DNA of 64,000 nt from Bacillus alkalisoli (GCF_002797415.1 NZ_KZ454944.1:2250665-2314664), one strand, 5' to 3'; numbered from the stretch's first letter, positions 46,599-57,374 are shown. The notes: generated from the sequence alone by a model not told the origin. A program made the numbers and translations.

Positions 46599-48137
46599 TT
46601 AGTTCACCTCTACCTTTTCTTCTACCATTTCTCCATTAAGTGTCCATGTTTTTGCTTTTGTCACTTTTACTTTTACAATTTGACCAATAGCAGATTTTGG
46701 ACCTTTGAAGTTAACAAGTTTGCTCTTTGCTGTATATCCAGCTAGTACATCAGGGTTATTTTTACTTTCTCCTTCGACTAGAACTTCGACTACTTGACCT
46801 TCATAAGCTTTTAATTTCTTTGCGGAAGTTTCATTAACAAGCTCATTTAATCTGTGTAAACGTTGTTTCTTTACTTCCATTGGTACATTGTCTTGCATTT
46901 TAGCAGCTGGTGTACCTTCTCTTGGTGAATAAATGAATGTAAAAGCAGAATCAAACTCAACTTCACGGTAAAGAGACATTGTCTCTTCAAACTGCTCGTC
47001 TGTTTCATTAGGGAAGCCAACTATAATATCAGTTGTCATCGAAGCGTTAGGCATTGCTTCCTTAATTTTACGAACTAACTCTAAATATTGCTCACGGCTA
47101 TATTTACGTGCCATTAATTTTAATACTTCAGAACTACCAGATTGAACTGGTAAATGGATGTGGTCTAAAAGGTTACCACCCTTAGCCAATACATCAATTA
47201 ATCTATCATCAAAATCACGTGGGTGACTTGTAGTGAAACGGATACGCGGGATATCGATTTTTCGAATCTCCTCCATTAAATCACCTAATCCGTACTTCAT
47301 ATCTTCGAAGTCTTTACCATATGCATTTACATTTTGGCCAAGTAGAGTGATTTCTTTATAACCTTGTGCAGCTAATTGACGTACCTCTTGAATAATATCT
47401 TCAGGACGTCGGCTACGCTCTTTACCACGAGTATAAGGAACAATGCAATACGTACAGAACTTATCGCAACCGTACATAATGTTTACCCAACCTTTAATAG
47501 TACCTTTACGTACTTTAGGTAGGTTTTCAATAACGTCTCCTTCTTTTGACCAAACTTCCACAACCATTTCTTTGGACATGTAAGCTTCTTTTAAAATGTG
47601 AGGTAGACGGTGAATGTTGTGCGTCCCGAATATCATATCAACTTGTTGGTATGTTTTTAAAATTTTATTTACAACAGACTCTTCCTGAGACATACATCCA
47701 CAAACACCTATTAATAAGTCTGGTCTTTCTCTCTTTAGGTGTTTTAAATGACCTAACTCACCAAAAACTTTATTCTCAGCGTTTTCACGAATAGCACACG
47801 TGTTTAGAAGAATAACATCTGCATCTTGTACCGTATCTGTTGGCTCATAACCTAAGTTAAGGAAGATACCTGCCATAACTTCTGTATCATGCTCATTCAT
47901 TTGACAGCCATATGTGCGGATATAGAACTTTTTACCTTGTCCTAAACCATGAAATTCTTCAGGAATCTCAAAATCTTTTTGATATTTCACTTCTTCTTTA
48001 CCACGTTTCTTTGCTTCTTTTAAACTAGGTGGTACATATACAGATTCAAAGTATCTACTAAAGTCCTTCTCGGATTTTTTGTCCGATGGAGTTTCAGTTA
48101 CTACTTGTTGAGATGCTAATCGTTGCTTTTCGTTCAA
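46599..48137 (-). CDS. miaB: tRNA-2-methylthio-N6-dimethylallyladenosine synthase
   Basis: The 512-aa radical-SAM methylthiotransferase MiaB converts i6A37 to ms2i6A37. N-terminal cluster cysteines lie in [21 protein letters not shown] and GVCGCM; the radical-SAM motif is CDKFCTYC; a TRAM domain is C-terminal. I use the TTG at 48137 because AAAGGAG lies 8 nt before it; a TTG six codons upstream would put that site inside the gene. It acts on the MiaA product. Confidence 0.96.
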   Translation of the reverse strand: MNEKQRLASQQVVTETPSDKKSEKDFSRYFESVYVPPSLKEAKKRGKEEVKYQKDFEIPEEFHGLGQGKKFYIRTYGCQMNEHDTEVMAGIFLNLGYEPTDTVQDADVILLNTCAIRENAENKVFGELGHLKHLKRERPDLLIGVCGCMSQEESVVNKILKTYQQVDMIFGTHNIHRLPHILKEAYMSKEMVVEVWSKEGDVIENLPKVRKGTIKGWVNIMYGCDKFCTYCIVPYTRGKERSRRPEDIIQEVRQLAAQGYKEITLLGQNVNAYGKDFEDMKYGLGDLMEEIRKIDIPRIRFTTSHPRDFDDRLIDVLAKGGNLLDHIHLPVQSGSSEVLKLMARKYSREQYLELVRKIKEAMPNASMTTDIIVGFPNETDEQFEETMSLYREVEFDSAFTFIYSPREGTPAAKMQDNVPMEVKKQRLHRLNELVNETSAKKLKAYEGQVVEVLVEGESKNNPDVLAGYTAKSKLVNFKGPKSAIGQIVKVKVTKAKTWTLNGEMVEEKVEVN

Positions 48138-48332
48138 TATAAAAACTCCTTTCAATTACACTTGTAAATAAACAAAGATATTCATAAATTTCCAATGAAT
48201 AATATACTACACATTAACATAGTATATAATTTTATTGAATCTTAAACAATACATAAGCTAAAGTTGTAGAAATATGGACAAATTCATTTATAACCGCTGG
48301 TGATTGGCTCATACAAAAGGTTAATTATAAAT

Positions 48333-48464
48333 AGCTATGTTAAAGACCGCTGTTGATTTACGTGCAAGGCTTCGCTTTCCACGGGCGGGGTGGGAGCCTC
48401 CACCTTGCAAGGAATTCAATAGCTTGAACTTACAAAATATAAAAATTAAGTTTTAACACAGGCT
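48333..48464. repeat. family-1 palindromic repeat, copy 8 (internal deletion)
   Basis: Termini AGCTATGTTAAAG (48333) and TTTTAACACAGGCT (ending 48464) are near inverted repeats. The core is reduced to CTGTTGATTTACGTGCAAGG, CTTTCCACGGGCGG and a short return arm. It lies in the 435-nt gap between korB and miaB; the rest of that gap is unremarkable AT-rich sequence plus the korB terminator. Confidence 0.7.
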
Positions 48465-48532
48465 TTATAAAAAGGGGTAACATCCTATACGTTCGTTTCC
48501 AATTCAGAAAATTACTTTCTATGGACTAAAAC

Positions 48533-48564
48533 AAAGGCTTCTTCCGATAGTGGAAGAAGCCTTT
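48533..48564 (-). terminator. korB terminator
   Basis: A 13-bp perfect stem AAAGGCTTCTTCC with GGAAGAAGCCTTT, loop 6 nt, with a T-run on the minus strand. Confidence 0.85.
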
Positions 48565-48572
48565 ATTATTTA

Positions 48573-49439
48573 TTACATGAACTCTTTAACTAATTGATCG
48601 AAGTCTTCTTGAGTTAAGTTTAAATCAGCTTTTGCTAATGGAGATTCGCTATAGCTAGGAACAAGTTCTTGGTAAGATTTTTGTTCTTTGTTTTGGTAGA
48701 TTAAACCAGTAACTAGACCGTTATGCTCCATTAATGTTTGCATTGCTTTCACTTTACTGTGAGCGTCGTAACCTTCAATGTCACTTAGCTTCGTTAAGTT
48801 CTCTTTAAACCAGTCATACGTATTTACTTTGTTGTAAGTAACACATGGACTAAATACGTTGATTAGAGAGAAACCTTTATGGTTAATACCTTGCTCGATT
48901 AATGAAGTTAAGTCTTTTAAATCTGTTGAGAAACTTTGCGCAACGAATGTTGCACCAGCAGTAAGCGCCATTTCCATAACGTTTAATGATGACTCAATAG
49001 AACCTAGCGGAGTAGACTTTGTTTTAAAACCAAGTTCACTACGTGGAGAAGTTTGACCTTTTGTTAATCCGTAAATTTGGTTATCCATAACAATATATGT
49101 TACGTCGATATTACGACGGATAGCGTGGATTGTATGTCCTAAACCAATCGCAAAACCATCTCCATCTCCACCAGAAGCAATAACAGTTAAATCTTTGTTA
49201 GCCATTTTCACTCCTTGGGCAATTGGAAGGGAACGACCATGAATACCATGGAAACCGTATGAGTTAATATAACCAGAAATACGTCCAGAACAACCGATTC
49301 CTGAGATTACTGCTAAATTTTCTGGCTCTAAACCAACATTAGCGGCAGCACGTTGAATTGCAGCTTGTACTGAGAAATCTCCACAACCTGGGCACCAGTT
49401 AGGTTTTACATTATTTCTAAAATCTTTAAATGTTGCCAT
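48573..49439 (-). CDS. korB: 2-oxoacid:ferredoxin oxidoreductase, beta subunit
   Basis: The 288-aa thiamine-diphosphate-binding beta subunit of a 2-oxoglutarate/2-oxoacid ferredoxin oxidoreductase. CPGCGDF near the N-terminus and the ThDP motif GGDGDGFAIG followed by the Asn in VMDNQIYGLTKGQ are present. ATG at 49439 begins MATFKDFRNN; a longer reading overlaps korA and is not conserved. It follows korA by 1 nt, so translation is coupled. No delta (ferredoxin) subunit is adjacent. Confidence 0.93.
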   Translation of the reverse strand: MATFKDFRNNVKPNWCPGCGDFSVQAAIQRAAANVGLEPENLAVISGIGCSGRISGYINSYGFHGIHGRSLPIAQGVKMANKDLTVIASGGDGDGFAIGLGHTIHAIRRNIDVTYIVMDNQIYGLTKGQTSPRSELGFKTKSTPLGSIESSLNVMEMALTAGATFVAQSFSTDLKDLTSLIEQGINHKGFSLINVFSPCVTYNKVNTYDWFKENLTKLSDIEGYDAHSKVKAMQTLMEHNGLVTGLIYQNKEQKSYQELVPSYSESPLAKADLNLTQEDFDQLVKEFM

Positions 49440-49440
49440 C

Positions 49441-51177
49441 TTATAACAGCTCCTTGCACTTTGCGTGAATTTCTTTCGGTAAGAATGGATCTCCATCATA
49501 CTTCAAGATGCTACTAATTTTTTCAGCATGTCCAACATTCATTTTCAAGATGCTAGTAAGCTGTCCTGTAGCATTATATTCCACAACAAATACTTTTTTA
49601 GCCGCTTTTACATGTGGAAGGATTTCTTCCGTTGGGAATGGATGAACTAGACGTACTTGAGCGTGGTTTGCTTTCACACCATCAAGTTCTAGTCTTTCCA
49701 TCGCTTCTTCAATTGTACCTCTTGTAGAGTTGAATCCAACGATTAATACATCTGGATCTTCATGCTTTGCATTAACATACACAGGCGTATCAAATTTAAT
49801 GTTATTTAGTTTGCGTAAACGCTTATCCATTTGAGCTTGACGGTTAGCAGTAGCTTCAGATGGTTTACCTGTTTCTTCATGTTCAACTCCTGTTACATGG
49901 TGGATACCATTTTTCATACCAGGTACAACACGAGGAGAAACTCCATCTTCTGTTACTTCATAACGTTTGAAGTAGCCTTTGTTTTCGATTTCAGGTAACT
50001 CTTGATTTGGATTGTATTTACCACGACGAACTTCAATTTTAGAGTAATCTAAAGGATCAACTGTTTGTTTACCTAAAGATAATTGTAAGTCAGTTAAAAG
50101 AATAACTGGACATTGATATTCCTCAGCAATGTTAAAAGCTTCAATAGTGTCATAGAAAGCTTCTTGTACTGTACTTGGTGCAATTACTACTTTAGGAATC
50201 TCACCATGTGTACCGTAAATCATAGCCATTAAGTCAGATTGCTCAATTTTCGTTGGTAAACCAGTACTTGGTCCTCCACGTTGAGTGTCTACAACAACTA
50301 GAGGAGTTTCCGTCATACCAGATAAACCGATTGCTTCCATCATTAAAGATAAACCAGGTCCAGCAGAAGCTGTTAACGTACGAACACCAGCATAGTTCGC
50401 ACCAATTGCCATTGTACATGCAGCAATTTCATCTTCTGTTTGAATTACTGTCCCACCGAATTTTGGAAGTTTCTTAATTAAGTACTCCATAATTTCAGAT
50501 GCTGGAGTAATTGGGTATGCAGGCATAAAACGAGAACCCGCAGCAACAGCACCGAAAGCGATTGCATCGTTACCAATCATGAATAAACGATTTTGACCAT
50601 CCGCTTTTGCTAATTGCATGGTTTGTACATTTTCGTCGCTGTCTTTTACAAAATCAAAACCAGCTTTAATTGCTTCCATGTTCTTTTCTACGATTTGTGC
50701 ACCTTTTCTACCGAAGATTTCTTGTACAACTACACGAAACGCTTCGATATCTAGATCTAAAATCGCACTTGATGCACCTACTGCAACCATGTTTTTCATT
50801 AGTGAAGTTCCTAGTTCAGTAGCAATTTCTGTAAATGGAACCGCATACAAAGTAGCTTTTCCATCTTCAGGTACAGATGGGTTAAATTTAGCGTCAGCAA
50901 TGACAACCCCACCTTGACGAAGTTCATGATAGTTTACATCGATTGTTTCTTGGTCAAAAGCTACTAATATATCAAGATCATCAGAAATAGAACGAACTTG
51001 TGTAGTGCTAACACGAATCTTATTGTTAGTATGACCACCTTTAATACGTGAAGAGAAGTGGCGGTAACCATATAAGTAATATCCTAAACGGTTTAATGCG
51101 ATGGAGAAAATTTCACCTGTACTTTCGATACCTTCTCCTTGTTGCCCTCCAACTTTCCATGAAAGTTGATTGATCAT
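49441..51177 (-). CDS. korA: 2-oxoacid:ferredoxin oxidoreductase, fused gamma-alpha subunit
   Basis: The 578-aa protein has an N-terminal gamma domain (GQQGEGIESTGEIFS near 11-25) fused to the alpha domain (YPITPASEIMEY near 218; GGPSTGLPTKIEQSDL). With KorB it oxidatively decarboxylates a 2-oxoacid, probably 2-oxoglutarate, to the acyl-CoA while reducing ferredoxin. The fusion is the normal form in Bacillus and aerobes. The 260 nt upstream holds the promoter and a partial cre-like sequence. Confidence 0.93.
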   Translation of the reverse strand: MINQLSWKVGGQQGEGIESTGEIFSIALNRLGYYLYGYRHFSSRIKGGHTNNKIRVSTTQVRSISDDLDILVAFDQETIDVNYHELRQGGVVIADAKFNPSVPEDGKATLYAVPFTEIATELGTSLMKNMVAVGASSAILDLDIEAFRVVVQEIFGRKGAQIVEKNMEAIKAGFDFVKDSDENVQTMQLAKADGQNRLFMIGNDAIAFGAVAAGSRFMPAYPITPASEIMEYLIKKLPKFGGTVIQTEDEIAACTMAIGANYAGVRTLTASAGPGLSLMMEAIGLSGMTETPLVVVDTQRGGPSTGLPTKIEQSDLMAMIYGTHGEIPKVVIAPSTVQEAFYDTIEAFNIAEEYQCPVILLTDLQLSLGKQTVDPLDYSKIEVRRGKYNPNQELPEIENKGYFKRYEVTEDGVSPRVVPGMKNGIHHVTGVEHEETGKPSEATANRQAQMDKRLRKLNNIKFDTPVYVNAKHEDPDVLIVGFNSTRGTIEEAMERLELDGVKANHAQVRLVHPFPTEEILPHVKAAKKVFVVEYNATGQLTSILKMNVGHAEKISSILKYDGDPFLPKEIHAKCKELL

Positions 51178-51438
51178 GTGTCTTACACCCCTTTAAAAAA
51201 TGCGCTCAATGTCACAATTTGTAGTCGAATAATATTGTAGCACTTTTCCAATCAAATAACTATAAATTACGCTCGGATAATTCAAAAAATTAAGTTTGCA
51301 TTGATTTTGGATATGTACTAAACGCTTTCATTTTAGACCTATTTATTTAAAAATACAACCCTTTGATTAAATTTCTTTAGAAAAATTCTAAAAATTTTTT
51401 CAGTAAAACATGTAAGCGATATTATTTTACAGAAAATC

Positions 51439-52362
51439 CTATTGTTTATGGTATTTCCGAACAAAATTATTAAATAAAAAATTATTTACTTGTGTTTCAG
51501 AATAATATTTTTGCAGCATATTAATCAAATCACTATATTTACTGTAATTTTCTAATCCCACTACAGTTTCATCGATTCCATCAAAATCCGAACCAAAACC
51601 AACATGTTTTTCTCCACCTAATGAACATATATGTTCTAAATGTTTAAGAGCATCTGTTATAGTTGCTTTTCCATGTTGCACTAAAAACTGTGGAACAAAT
51701 GTAATTCCGATTACACCATCTTTTTTAATTATTGCATTTATTTGTTCATCCGATAAATTTCGAGGGTGATCGCATAATAATTTGACGTTAGAGTGTGAAG
51801 CTATTACCATCTCACCAATGTCCATTACCTCCCAAAATCCTGTTTCGGATAAGTGTGATACATCCGTCCATACATTTGCTAAGTTGTTTTGGATAACAAC
51901 TTCTTTTCCAAACGAAGTTAAACCTGCATTACGTTTCTCTAACACACCATCTCCAACTAGATTGGCATGATTCCATGTTAAGCCAATTGATGTAACACCA
52001 AGTCTATAAAAGGTTCTTAATTTCTCTAAACTTATACCAATCGCTTCACAGCCTTCTAGTGATAACATGGCACCAATCTCATCATCTTTTAAATTTTGAA
52101 TATCTTCTTGAGACGTTACCAATCTCATTTTTGGAAAGTTCTTCAATATTTTTTGATAAAATATATCAATCATTTCAATTGTTACTTCAAACGCTCGATT
52201 AAGTTCATTTTCTGGTACATAAAGCGCAAAAGATTGAACTTTGGCTTTTGAATGTTTTAACTGGTCATATGTAATATGAAGTTTAGGACTATCTTTAAAA
52301 TTTATTTTTCTATCTAGGTACATTTTATAAAGCACATCACTGTGCGCATCAAATATTTTCAT
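51439..52362 (-). CDS. membrane dipeptidase family (peptidase M19)
   Basis: The 307-aa zinc dipeptidase resembles renal dipeptidase (M19). Metal-ligand motifs are visible: DAHSDVL at the N-terminus, LSLEGCEAIG (bridging Glu), ASHSN, CDHPRN and GSDFDGID. The substrate is probably small (D-/L-) dipeptides. There is no signal peptide, so it is cytosolic. It lies alone between korA and spoVS. Confidence 0.88.
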   Translation of the reverse strand: MKIFDAHSDVLYKMYLDRKINFKDSPKLHITYDQLKHSKAKVQSFALYVPENELNRAFEVTIEMIDIFYQKILKNFPKMRLVTSQEDIQNLKDDEIGAMLSLEGCEAIGISLEKLRTFYRLGVTSIGLTWNHANLVGDGVLEKRNAGLTSFGKEVVIQNNLANVWTDVSHLSETGFWEVMDIGEMVIASHSNVKLLCDHPRNLSDEQINAIIKKDGVIGITFVPQFLVQHGKATITDALKHLEHICSLGGEKHVGFGSDFDGIDETVVGLENYSKYSDLINMLQKYYSETQVNNFLFNNFVRKYHKQ

Positions 52363-52431
52363 AGTGTGTCATCCCCTTTGTATATATTATTACGTTTTAT
52401 TATACAAATTAAGAATACCGACTGAATACAA

Positions 52432-52468
52432 AAAACCTGTAGTGCATTAAAAAATGCATACAGGTTTT
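52432..52468 (-). terminator. spoVS terminator
   Basis: AAAACCTGTA pairs with TACAGGTTTT and extends into a GTGCATT/AATGCA(T) inner stem; 20 nt after spoVS. Confidence 0.8.
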
Positions 52469-52489
52469 ATTATAGTTATGCATGAAATG

Positions 52490-52750
52490 TCATCTAGGTT
52501 CGATAATCAGTTTAATCGCAGTTCTTTCCTCGCCATCAATTAGTATGTCTGTAAAGGCTGGAATACAAATTAAATCTACACCACTTGGCGCTACAAAACC
52601 TCTAGCAATCGCTACAGCTTTTACAGCCTGATTTAGAGCCCCTGCACCAATTGCTTGAATTTCTGCTGCACCTCTTTCTCTTAACACTCCTGCTAGCGCT
52701 CCTGCTACAGAGTTTGGGTTGGACTTGGCTGAAACCTTTAATATTTCCAT
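52490..52750 (-). CDS. spoVS: stage V sporulation protein S
   Basis: The 86-aa SpoVS begins MEILKVSAKSNPNSVAGALA and contains IQAIGAGALNQAVKAVAIAR, almost invariant in the family. It affects sporulation and septation and has an Alba-like fold. ATG at 52750 follows GGAGG and gives the exact family length. It lies downstream of ymdB as in B. subtilis. An own promoter is likely in the 153-nt gap. Confidence 0.97.
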   Translation of the reverse strand: MEILKVSAKSNPNSVAGALAGVLRERGAAEIQAIGAGALNQAVKAVAIARGFVAPSGVDLICIPAFTDILIDGEERTAIKLIIEPR

Positions 52751-52903
52751 TTCTAGTTCCTCCTTAACGTTTACAGTGTATGGTGAATGACAGATGGTAG
52801 TCTGTATACTATTATCACTGCTACTATATTCAGGAGAACTTAAACATATTCCAGCTTGTATCATTTTATTTATCTAAATATTTAAAAAAAACGCAGTTAT
52901 CAA

Positions 52904-53698
52904 TCAATCAAAAAATGGATGGTCATCATTAATTAAAATTGGTTTAATCGTTTTTGCTATTCCAGTGTTCGTATCTATATCAATGATTACCCCATTTAAT
53001 TGTGCTCTACCTGTTGTCACTTCAAACCTAACAGGTAATGATGTTATAAATCTTTTTAATACGGCTTCTCTTTCAACACCAAGTATTCCGTCATATGGGC
53101 CTGTCATACCGGCATCTGTCATATAAGCTGTACCTTCGGGTAATATTCGGTAATCGTTTGTTTGCACGTGGGTATGTGTACCAACAACTGCAGAAACTTT
53201 ACCGTCTAAATACCAACCCATCGCTTGTTTTTCACTTGTTGCTTCAGCATGAAAATCAACAAAAATTATCTTTGTTCTTTTTCTCGCTTCTTCTATTAAT
53301 TCCGATGCTTTTTCAAACGGACAGTCAATTGGTTGTAAAAACGTTCTTCCTTGTAAGTTGATTACAGCAATTTCTTTACCACTTACAGAAAAATAAACAA
53401 TCCCTTTACCAGGTGTATCTTTATGAAAATTCGCTGGTCGAATCATTTGTTTTGCTTTGTCTATAAATTCGAAAATTTCCCTATTGTCCCACGTGTGATT
53501 TCCTAATGTTACTACCTGTGCTCCAGCGGCTAGGAATCCTTGATATATCTTCTCTGTAATTCCTTTACCACCTGCAGCGTTTTCTCCATTAACAATTGTT
53601 AATGCTGGGTTGTATTTACTTTTTAGTTTTGGTAAGTATTCTTTTACCATATCTCTACCAGGAGAGCCTACAACGTCTCCTATAAATAATATTTTCAT
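52904..53698 (-). CDS. ymdB: calcineurin-like phosphodiesterase YmdB
   Basis: The 264-aa metallophosphoesterase is active on cyclic mononucleotides in B. subtilis and influences biofilm versus motility choice. The metal motifs occur in order: GDVVGSPGRD, NGENAAGGKG, GNHTWDN, FVDFHAEATSEK and GTHTHVQT. It lies between rny (ymdA) and spoVS. Confidence 0.95.
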   Translation of the reverse strand: MKILFIGDVVGSPGRDMVKEYLPKLKSKYNPALTIVNGENAAGGKGITEKIYQGFLAAGAQVVTLGNHTWDNREIFEFIDKAKQMIRPANFHKDTPGKGIVYFSVSGKEIAVINLQGRTFLQPIDCPFEKASELIEEARKRTKIIFVDFHAEATSEKQAMGWYLDGKVSAVVGTHTHVQTNDYRILPEGTAYMTDAGMTGPYDGILGVEREAVLKRFITSLPVRFEVTTGRAQLNGVIIDIDTNTGIAKTIKPILINDDHPFFD

Positions 53699-53785
53699 AT
53701 GTATTAATCCTTTCTTACTCTTTCTTTCTCACTAGTTTGTCATAATAACAGCTTTTTTTCAAATAAGTCTTCTATTTCTCAAAAA

Positions 53786-54097
53786 GGCTTTGTTAACGTT
53801 TGATGTTGATTTCCGTGCAAGGCTTCGCTTTCCGCGGTCGTGTCTAGTTTCAGCGGCTAGCTTCTCGAGACATAAGCCATGATTGCCTTGAGGACAAAAA
53901 GCATCCTCAATTTTTCCCTGTCTTATGCTTGTCGGAGCTGAACGAGCCGCTTCAAACTTTTCGTGGCGCCGGGAGCCTCCCTTGCGCAAGCGCCTGTGGG
54001 GTCTCCCGTTCCCCGCTTCTCCCGCAGGAGTCTCAGCGTTGCACGGAAATCAACAGGTATTAGTATTTAATTATCAACACTAAGCTAATAATATAGC
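53786..54097. repeat. family-1 palindromic repeat, copy 9, with 9-bp duplication and a nested repeat
   Basis: Perfect 9-bp direct repeats TCTCAAAAA flank the element (53777-53785 and 54098-54106). Left end GGCTTTGTTAACG; arms TGTTGATTTCCGTGCAAGG (53804) and complement (ending 54055). Inside, about 53841-53965 holds a different palindromic module (TGTCTAGTTTCAGCGGCTAG ... GAACGAGCCGCTTC) that replaces the usual core. An apparent open frame at 53759-53989 is an artefact. Confidence 0.8.
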
Positions 54098-54109
54098 TCT
54101 CAAAAAAAA

Positions 54110-54139
54110 AATAAAGTGGTGAGAGATCACCACTTTATT
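54110..54139 (-). terminator. rny terminator
   Basis: A 13-bp perfect stem AATAAAGTGGTGA with TCACCACTTTATT; on the minus strand it is followed by a long T-run. It overlaps the rny stop. Confidence 0.85.
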
Positions 54140-55697
54140 TTGCGTATTCAACTGCTCTTGTTTCCCTGATTACTGTTACTTTAATATGTCCAGGGTAATC
54201 AAGCTCTTCTTCAATTCGTTTACGAATATCTCTTGCTAGACGATGCGCTTCCAAATCATCGATAGAATCAGGCTTAACGATGATTCTCACTTCTCTACCA
54301 GCTTGAATAGCAAAAGATTTTTCAACGCCATCATAAGACTCTGAAATTTCTTCTAGCTTTTCAAGACGACGAATGTAGTTTTCTAATGTTTCACTACGTG
54401 CGCCCGGTCTTGCAGCAGATAATGCATCAGCTGCAGCAACTAGAACTGCTATAATCGAAGTTGCTTCTTTATCTCCGTGATGAGAAGCAATACTGTTAAT
54501 GACAACTGGATGCTCTTTATATTTCGTAGCAAGTTCCACACCTATTTCAACGTGGCTACCTTCTACTTCATGGTCAACAGCTTTTCCAATATCATGTAAC
54601 AAGCCCGCTCTGCGTGCTAATGTTTCATCTTCACCAAGTTCAGATGCCATTAAACCAGCAAGGAACGCTACTTCCATAGAATGTTTTAAAACATTTTGGC
54701 CATAGCTTGTACGGAATTTCAAACGTCCTAAGATTTTAATCAAGTCAGGATGTAAACCATGAACTCCTACTTCAAAAGTTGTTTGTTCTCCAACTTCACG
54801 AATGTATTCATCCACTTCTCTTCTTGATTTTTCAACCATTTCTTCAATACGCGCTGGGTGAATCCTTCCATCTTGAACAAGTTTATCTAACGCTAGACGA
54901 GCTGTTTCTCGACGAATAGGATCAAAGCCAGAAAGAATTACAGCCTCAGGTGTATCATCAATAATTAAATCAATACCTGTTAATGTTTCTAACGTACGAA
55001 TGTTTCTTCCTTCACGACCGATAATTCGACCTTTCATTTCATCATTCGGTAAGTTTACTACCGACACGGTTGTCTCAGCAACGTGGTCAGCAGCACAACG
55101 TTGAATCGCTAATGATAAAATATCTTTCGCCTTTTTATCCGCTTCCTCTTTAGCTCTTAGTTCACTTTCTTTAAGCATTAGAGCAATGTCGTGGGATAGT
55201 TCGTTTTCAACACGGTCTAAGATAATGGATTTCGCTTCATCACGAGTTAAAGCTGAAATACGTTCTAACTCTTCTTGCTGTTTTCGCACCATCTCATCCG
55301 CTTTGCTCTCTAATTCTTCTATATGCTGTTGTCTCTCGTTTAGAGAATCCTCACGCTTTTCTAAAGAGATTTCACGTTTATCTAACGTGTCATCTTTTCG
55401 ATCAAGGTTCTCTTCTTTCTGCATTAAACGATTTTCTTGTTTTTGTAGTTCGCTTCTACGGTCACGAATGTCTCTTTCAGCATCCGTGCGAAGTTTGTGA
55501 ATTTCATCCTTAGCTTCTAGAAGGGCTTCTTTCTTTAAAGACTCAGCTTCTCTCTTAGCTTCTTCCACTATTTGTTCTGCTGCGTTTTTAGCCCCAAGGA
55601 TTCTTTGTTCAGCAATGGTTTTACGAACATAAAAGCCAACAACTGCACCGACGACTAGACCAAGCAAAGCGGAGATGATAATTTGTAGAATATCCAT
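54135..55697 (-). CDS. rny: ribonuclease Y
   Basis: The 520-aa RNase Y (YmdA) is the membrane-bound endonuclease that starts mRNA decay. In order: one N-terminal membrane helix ([17 protein letters not shown]), a long coiled coil (about 30-200), a KH domain ([20 protein letters not shown]) and an HD domain with [15 protein letters not shown] at 55697 (MDILQ) follows an AGGAGG-type site and gives the exact family length. The 400 nt upstream of rny is AT-rich; apart from the recA terminator I see only probable promoter sequence. Confidence 0.97.
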   Translation of the reverse strand: MDILQIIISALLGLVVGAVVGFYVRKTIAEQRILGAKNAAEQIVEEAKREAESLKKEALLEAKDEIHKLRTDAERDIRDRRSELQKQENRLMQKEENLDRKDDTLDKREISLEKREDSLNERQQHIEELESKADEMVRKQQEELERISALTRDEAKSIILDRVENELSHDIALMLKESELRAKEEADKKAKDILSLAIQRCAADHVAETTVSVVNLPNDEMKGRIIGREGRNIRTLETLTGIDLIIDDTPEAVILSGFDPIRRETARLALDKLVQDGRIHPARIEEMVEKSRREVDEYIREVGEQTTFEVGVHGLHPDLIKILGRLKFRTSYGQNVLKHSMEVAFLAGLMASELGEDETLARRAGLLHDIGKAVDHEVEGSHVEIGVELATKYKEHPVVINSIASHHGDKEATSIIAVLVAAADALSAARPGARSETLENYIRRLEKLEEISESYDGVEKSFAIQAGREVRIIVKPDSIDDLEAHRLARDIRKRIEEELDYPGHIKVTVIRETRAVEYAK

Positions 55698-56053
55698 TAT
55701 TCCACCTCCTCTTGCTATGAATTTTTTATTGCTAGATTTCATTTGTCGGCATGTACATTGTTATGATAGTTTGTCAACATACTGCTCAAAGGCTTTTAGC
55801 TTTTTTATAGCTCTAAAATTCTAACAAAGTATAAAATATACATATTTAATTGTAAATGTGGAAAAATTTATTGTCAAGCTAGTCAGTACGTAGATTTCTT
55901 GTTTTTTGTCAATATGAGCTAGAAAATGACGAAATTTACAAAATATTTTTTACTAATTTTTATAAAACAGTAAAATCACATCAATTTTCCTCTTTTACTT
56001 ATGTTTTATATAGGAATTTTTTTTCGTAAATAGCTTAAATAAAAAACTGAAAA

Positions 56054-56080
56054 AAGGATGCTTAAGATAATTGCATCCTT
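56054..56080 (-). terminator. recA terminator
   Basis: AAGGATGC pairs with GCATCCTT, followed by TTTTTTCAG on the minus strand, 25 nt after recA. Confidence 0.8.
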
Positions 56081-56104
56081 ATTCTCAGCTTTAATAGCTT
56101 TTAT

Positions 56105-57142
56105 TTATAGTAAATTAGAGTCATCTTGATCGGATTCTGGTGGTGCAACTACTTCTTCATCTAATCCATAATGATTTCTGATTTTCACATAGATTTCTTG
56201 TAAAAGTGCAGGGTTTTCTTTTAAGAATTGTTTCGCATTTTCACGACCTTGACCAAGGCGTTCTTCATTGTATGAGTACCATGAACCACTCTTTTGAACG
56301 ATATCTAGATCAGAGCCCATATCAATTATTTCGCCTTCTCTAGAAATTCCTAGTCCGTACATTATATCTACTTCTGCCGTTTTAAATGGTGGGGCAATTT
56401 TATTTTTTACTACTTTAATTTTTGTCTTGTTACCCACCACGTCGTTGCCTTGCTTTAATTGTTCTGCACGACGAACTTCTAGACGGACAGAGCTATAAAA
56501 CTTTAATGCACGTCCACCAGGAGTAGTTTCAGGGTTACCAAACATTACTCCAACTTTTTCACGAATTTGGTTAATGAATAGAGCGATTGTTTTAGATTTA
56601 CTTAATGCTCCAGATAATTTACGCATCGCTTGCGACATTAATCTCGCTTGAAGACCTACGTGAGAGTCTCCCATCTCACCTTCAATCTCTGCTTTTGGAA
56701 CAAGTGCAGCTACTGAGTCTACAACGATAATGTCTACTGCACCACTTCTTACTAGTGCTTCTGCGATTTCTAATGCTTGCTCTCCAGTATCTGGTTGAGA
56801 AAGTAATAGTTCATCAATGTTTACACCTAATCTTTGAGCATATACTGGATCTAATGCATGCTCAGCATCGATAAATGCAGCTTGTCCACCTTGATTTTGC
56901 ACTTCTGCAATTGCATGTAAAGCAACTGTTGTTTTACCAGAAGATTCCGGTCCATAAATTTCTACCACCCTTCCGCGTGGATAACCTCCGGCTCCTAACG
57001 CAACGTCTAATGCTAATGAACCACTTGGTATCGTTGAAACTCTACGGTCCGTTTGTTCTCCTAGTTTCATAATGGAGCCTTTACCAAATTGCTTTTCTAT
57101 TTGTTTTAATGCCATATCTAATGCAGCCTTACGATCGCTCAT
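56105..57142 (-). CDS. recA: recombinase RecA
   Basis: The 345-aa RecA catalyses strand exchange and activates LexA cleavage. Walker [10 protein letters not shown] (about 65-73), DNA loop region [19 protein letters not shown] and an acidic C-terminus ([10 protein letters not shown]). GGGGG precedes the ATG. A sigma-A promoter and a near-consensus SOS box lie directly upstream, and a terminator separates it from cinA. Confidence 0.98.
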   Translation of the reverse strand: MSDRKAALDMALKQIEKQFGKGSIMKLGEQTDRRVSTIPSGSLALDVALGAGGYPRGRVVEIYGPESSGKTTVALHAIAEVQNQGGQAAFIDAEHALDPVYAQRLGVNIDELLLSQPDTGEQALEIAEALVRSGAVDIIVVDSVAALVPKAEIEGEMGDSHVGLQARLMSQAMRKLSGALSKSKTIALFINQIREKVGVMFGNPETTPGGRALKFYSSVRLEVRRAEQLKQGNDVVGNKTKIKVVKNKIAPPFKTAEVDIMYGLGISREGEIIDMGSDLDIVQKSGSWYSYNEERLGQGRENAKQFLKENPALLQEIYVKIRNHYGLDEEVVAPPESDQDDSNLL

Positions 57143-57185
57143 CAGTGTTCCCCCTTAAATATCTATCAATCTAACAACTACTATT

Positions 57186-57214
57186 ACTATACAATTTTTC
57201 TTGTCATTTAGCAA
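57186..57214 (-). promoter_or_regulatory. recA sigma-A promoter
   Basis: On the minus strand TTGCTA, a 17-nt spacer and TATAGT, about 45 nt before the start codon. Confidence 0.65.
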
Positions 57215-57222
57215 CTAAAAAA

Positions 57223-57236
57223 CGAACATCTATTCG
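57223..57236. promoter_or_regulatory. LexA (SOS) box of recA
   Basis: CGAACATCTATTCG matches CGAAC-N4-GTTCG with one mismatch and lies just upstream of the -35 element. Confidence 0.75.
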
Positions 57237-57332
57237 GTTTATTTTTTAAAATGCTACTGGTAAATTCATAATTCTCTTAGTGAAATTAGTAATTTCCTGC
57301 AAAAAATCAACGTAAAATAATAATTTTCAAAA

Positions 57333-57370
57333 AAACAAACTTGCAGCATTAATATACTCCAAGTTTGTTT
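57333..57370 (-). terminator. cinA terminator
   Basis: AAACAAACTTG pairs with CAAGTTTGTTT; T-run on the minus strand. It lies between cinA and recA. Confidence 0.75.
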
Positions 57371-57374
57371 TTGT

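Noticed and set aside
48333-48464. Target-site duplication for copy 8
   Set aside because: The shared TTATAAA on both sides is nearly palindromic and out of register, so it cannot be told from part of the terminal repeat.
53759-53989. 76-residue frame near ymdB
   Set aside because: It lies within family-1 copy 9 and its nested module; repeat-derived.
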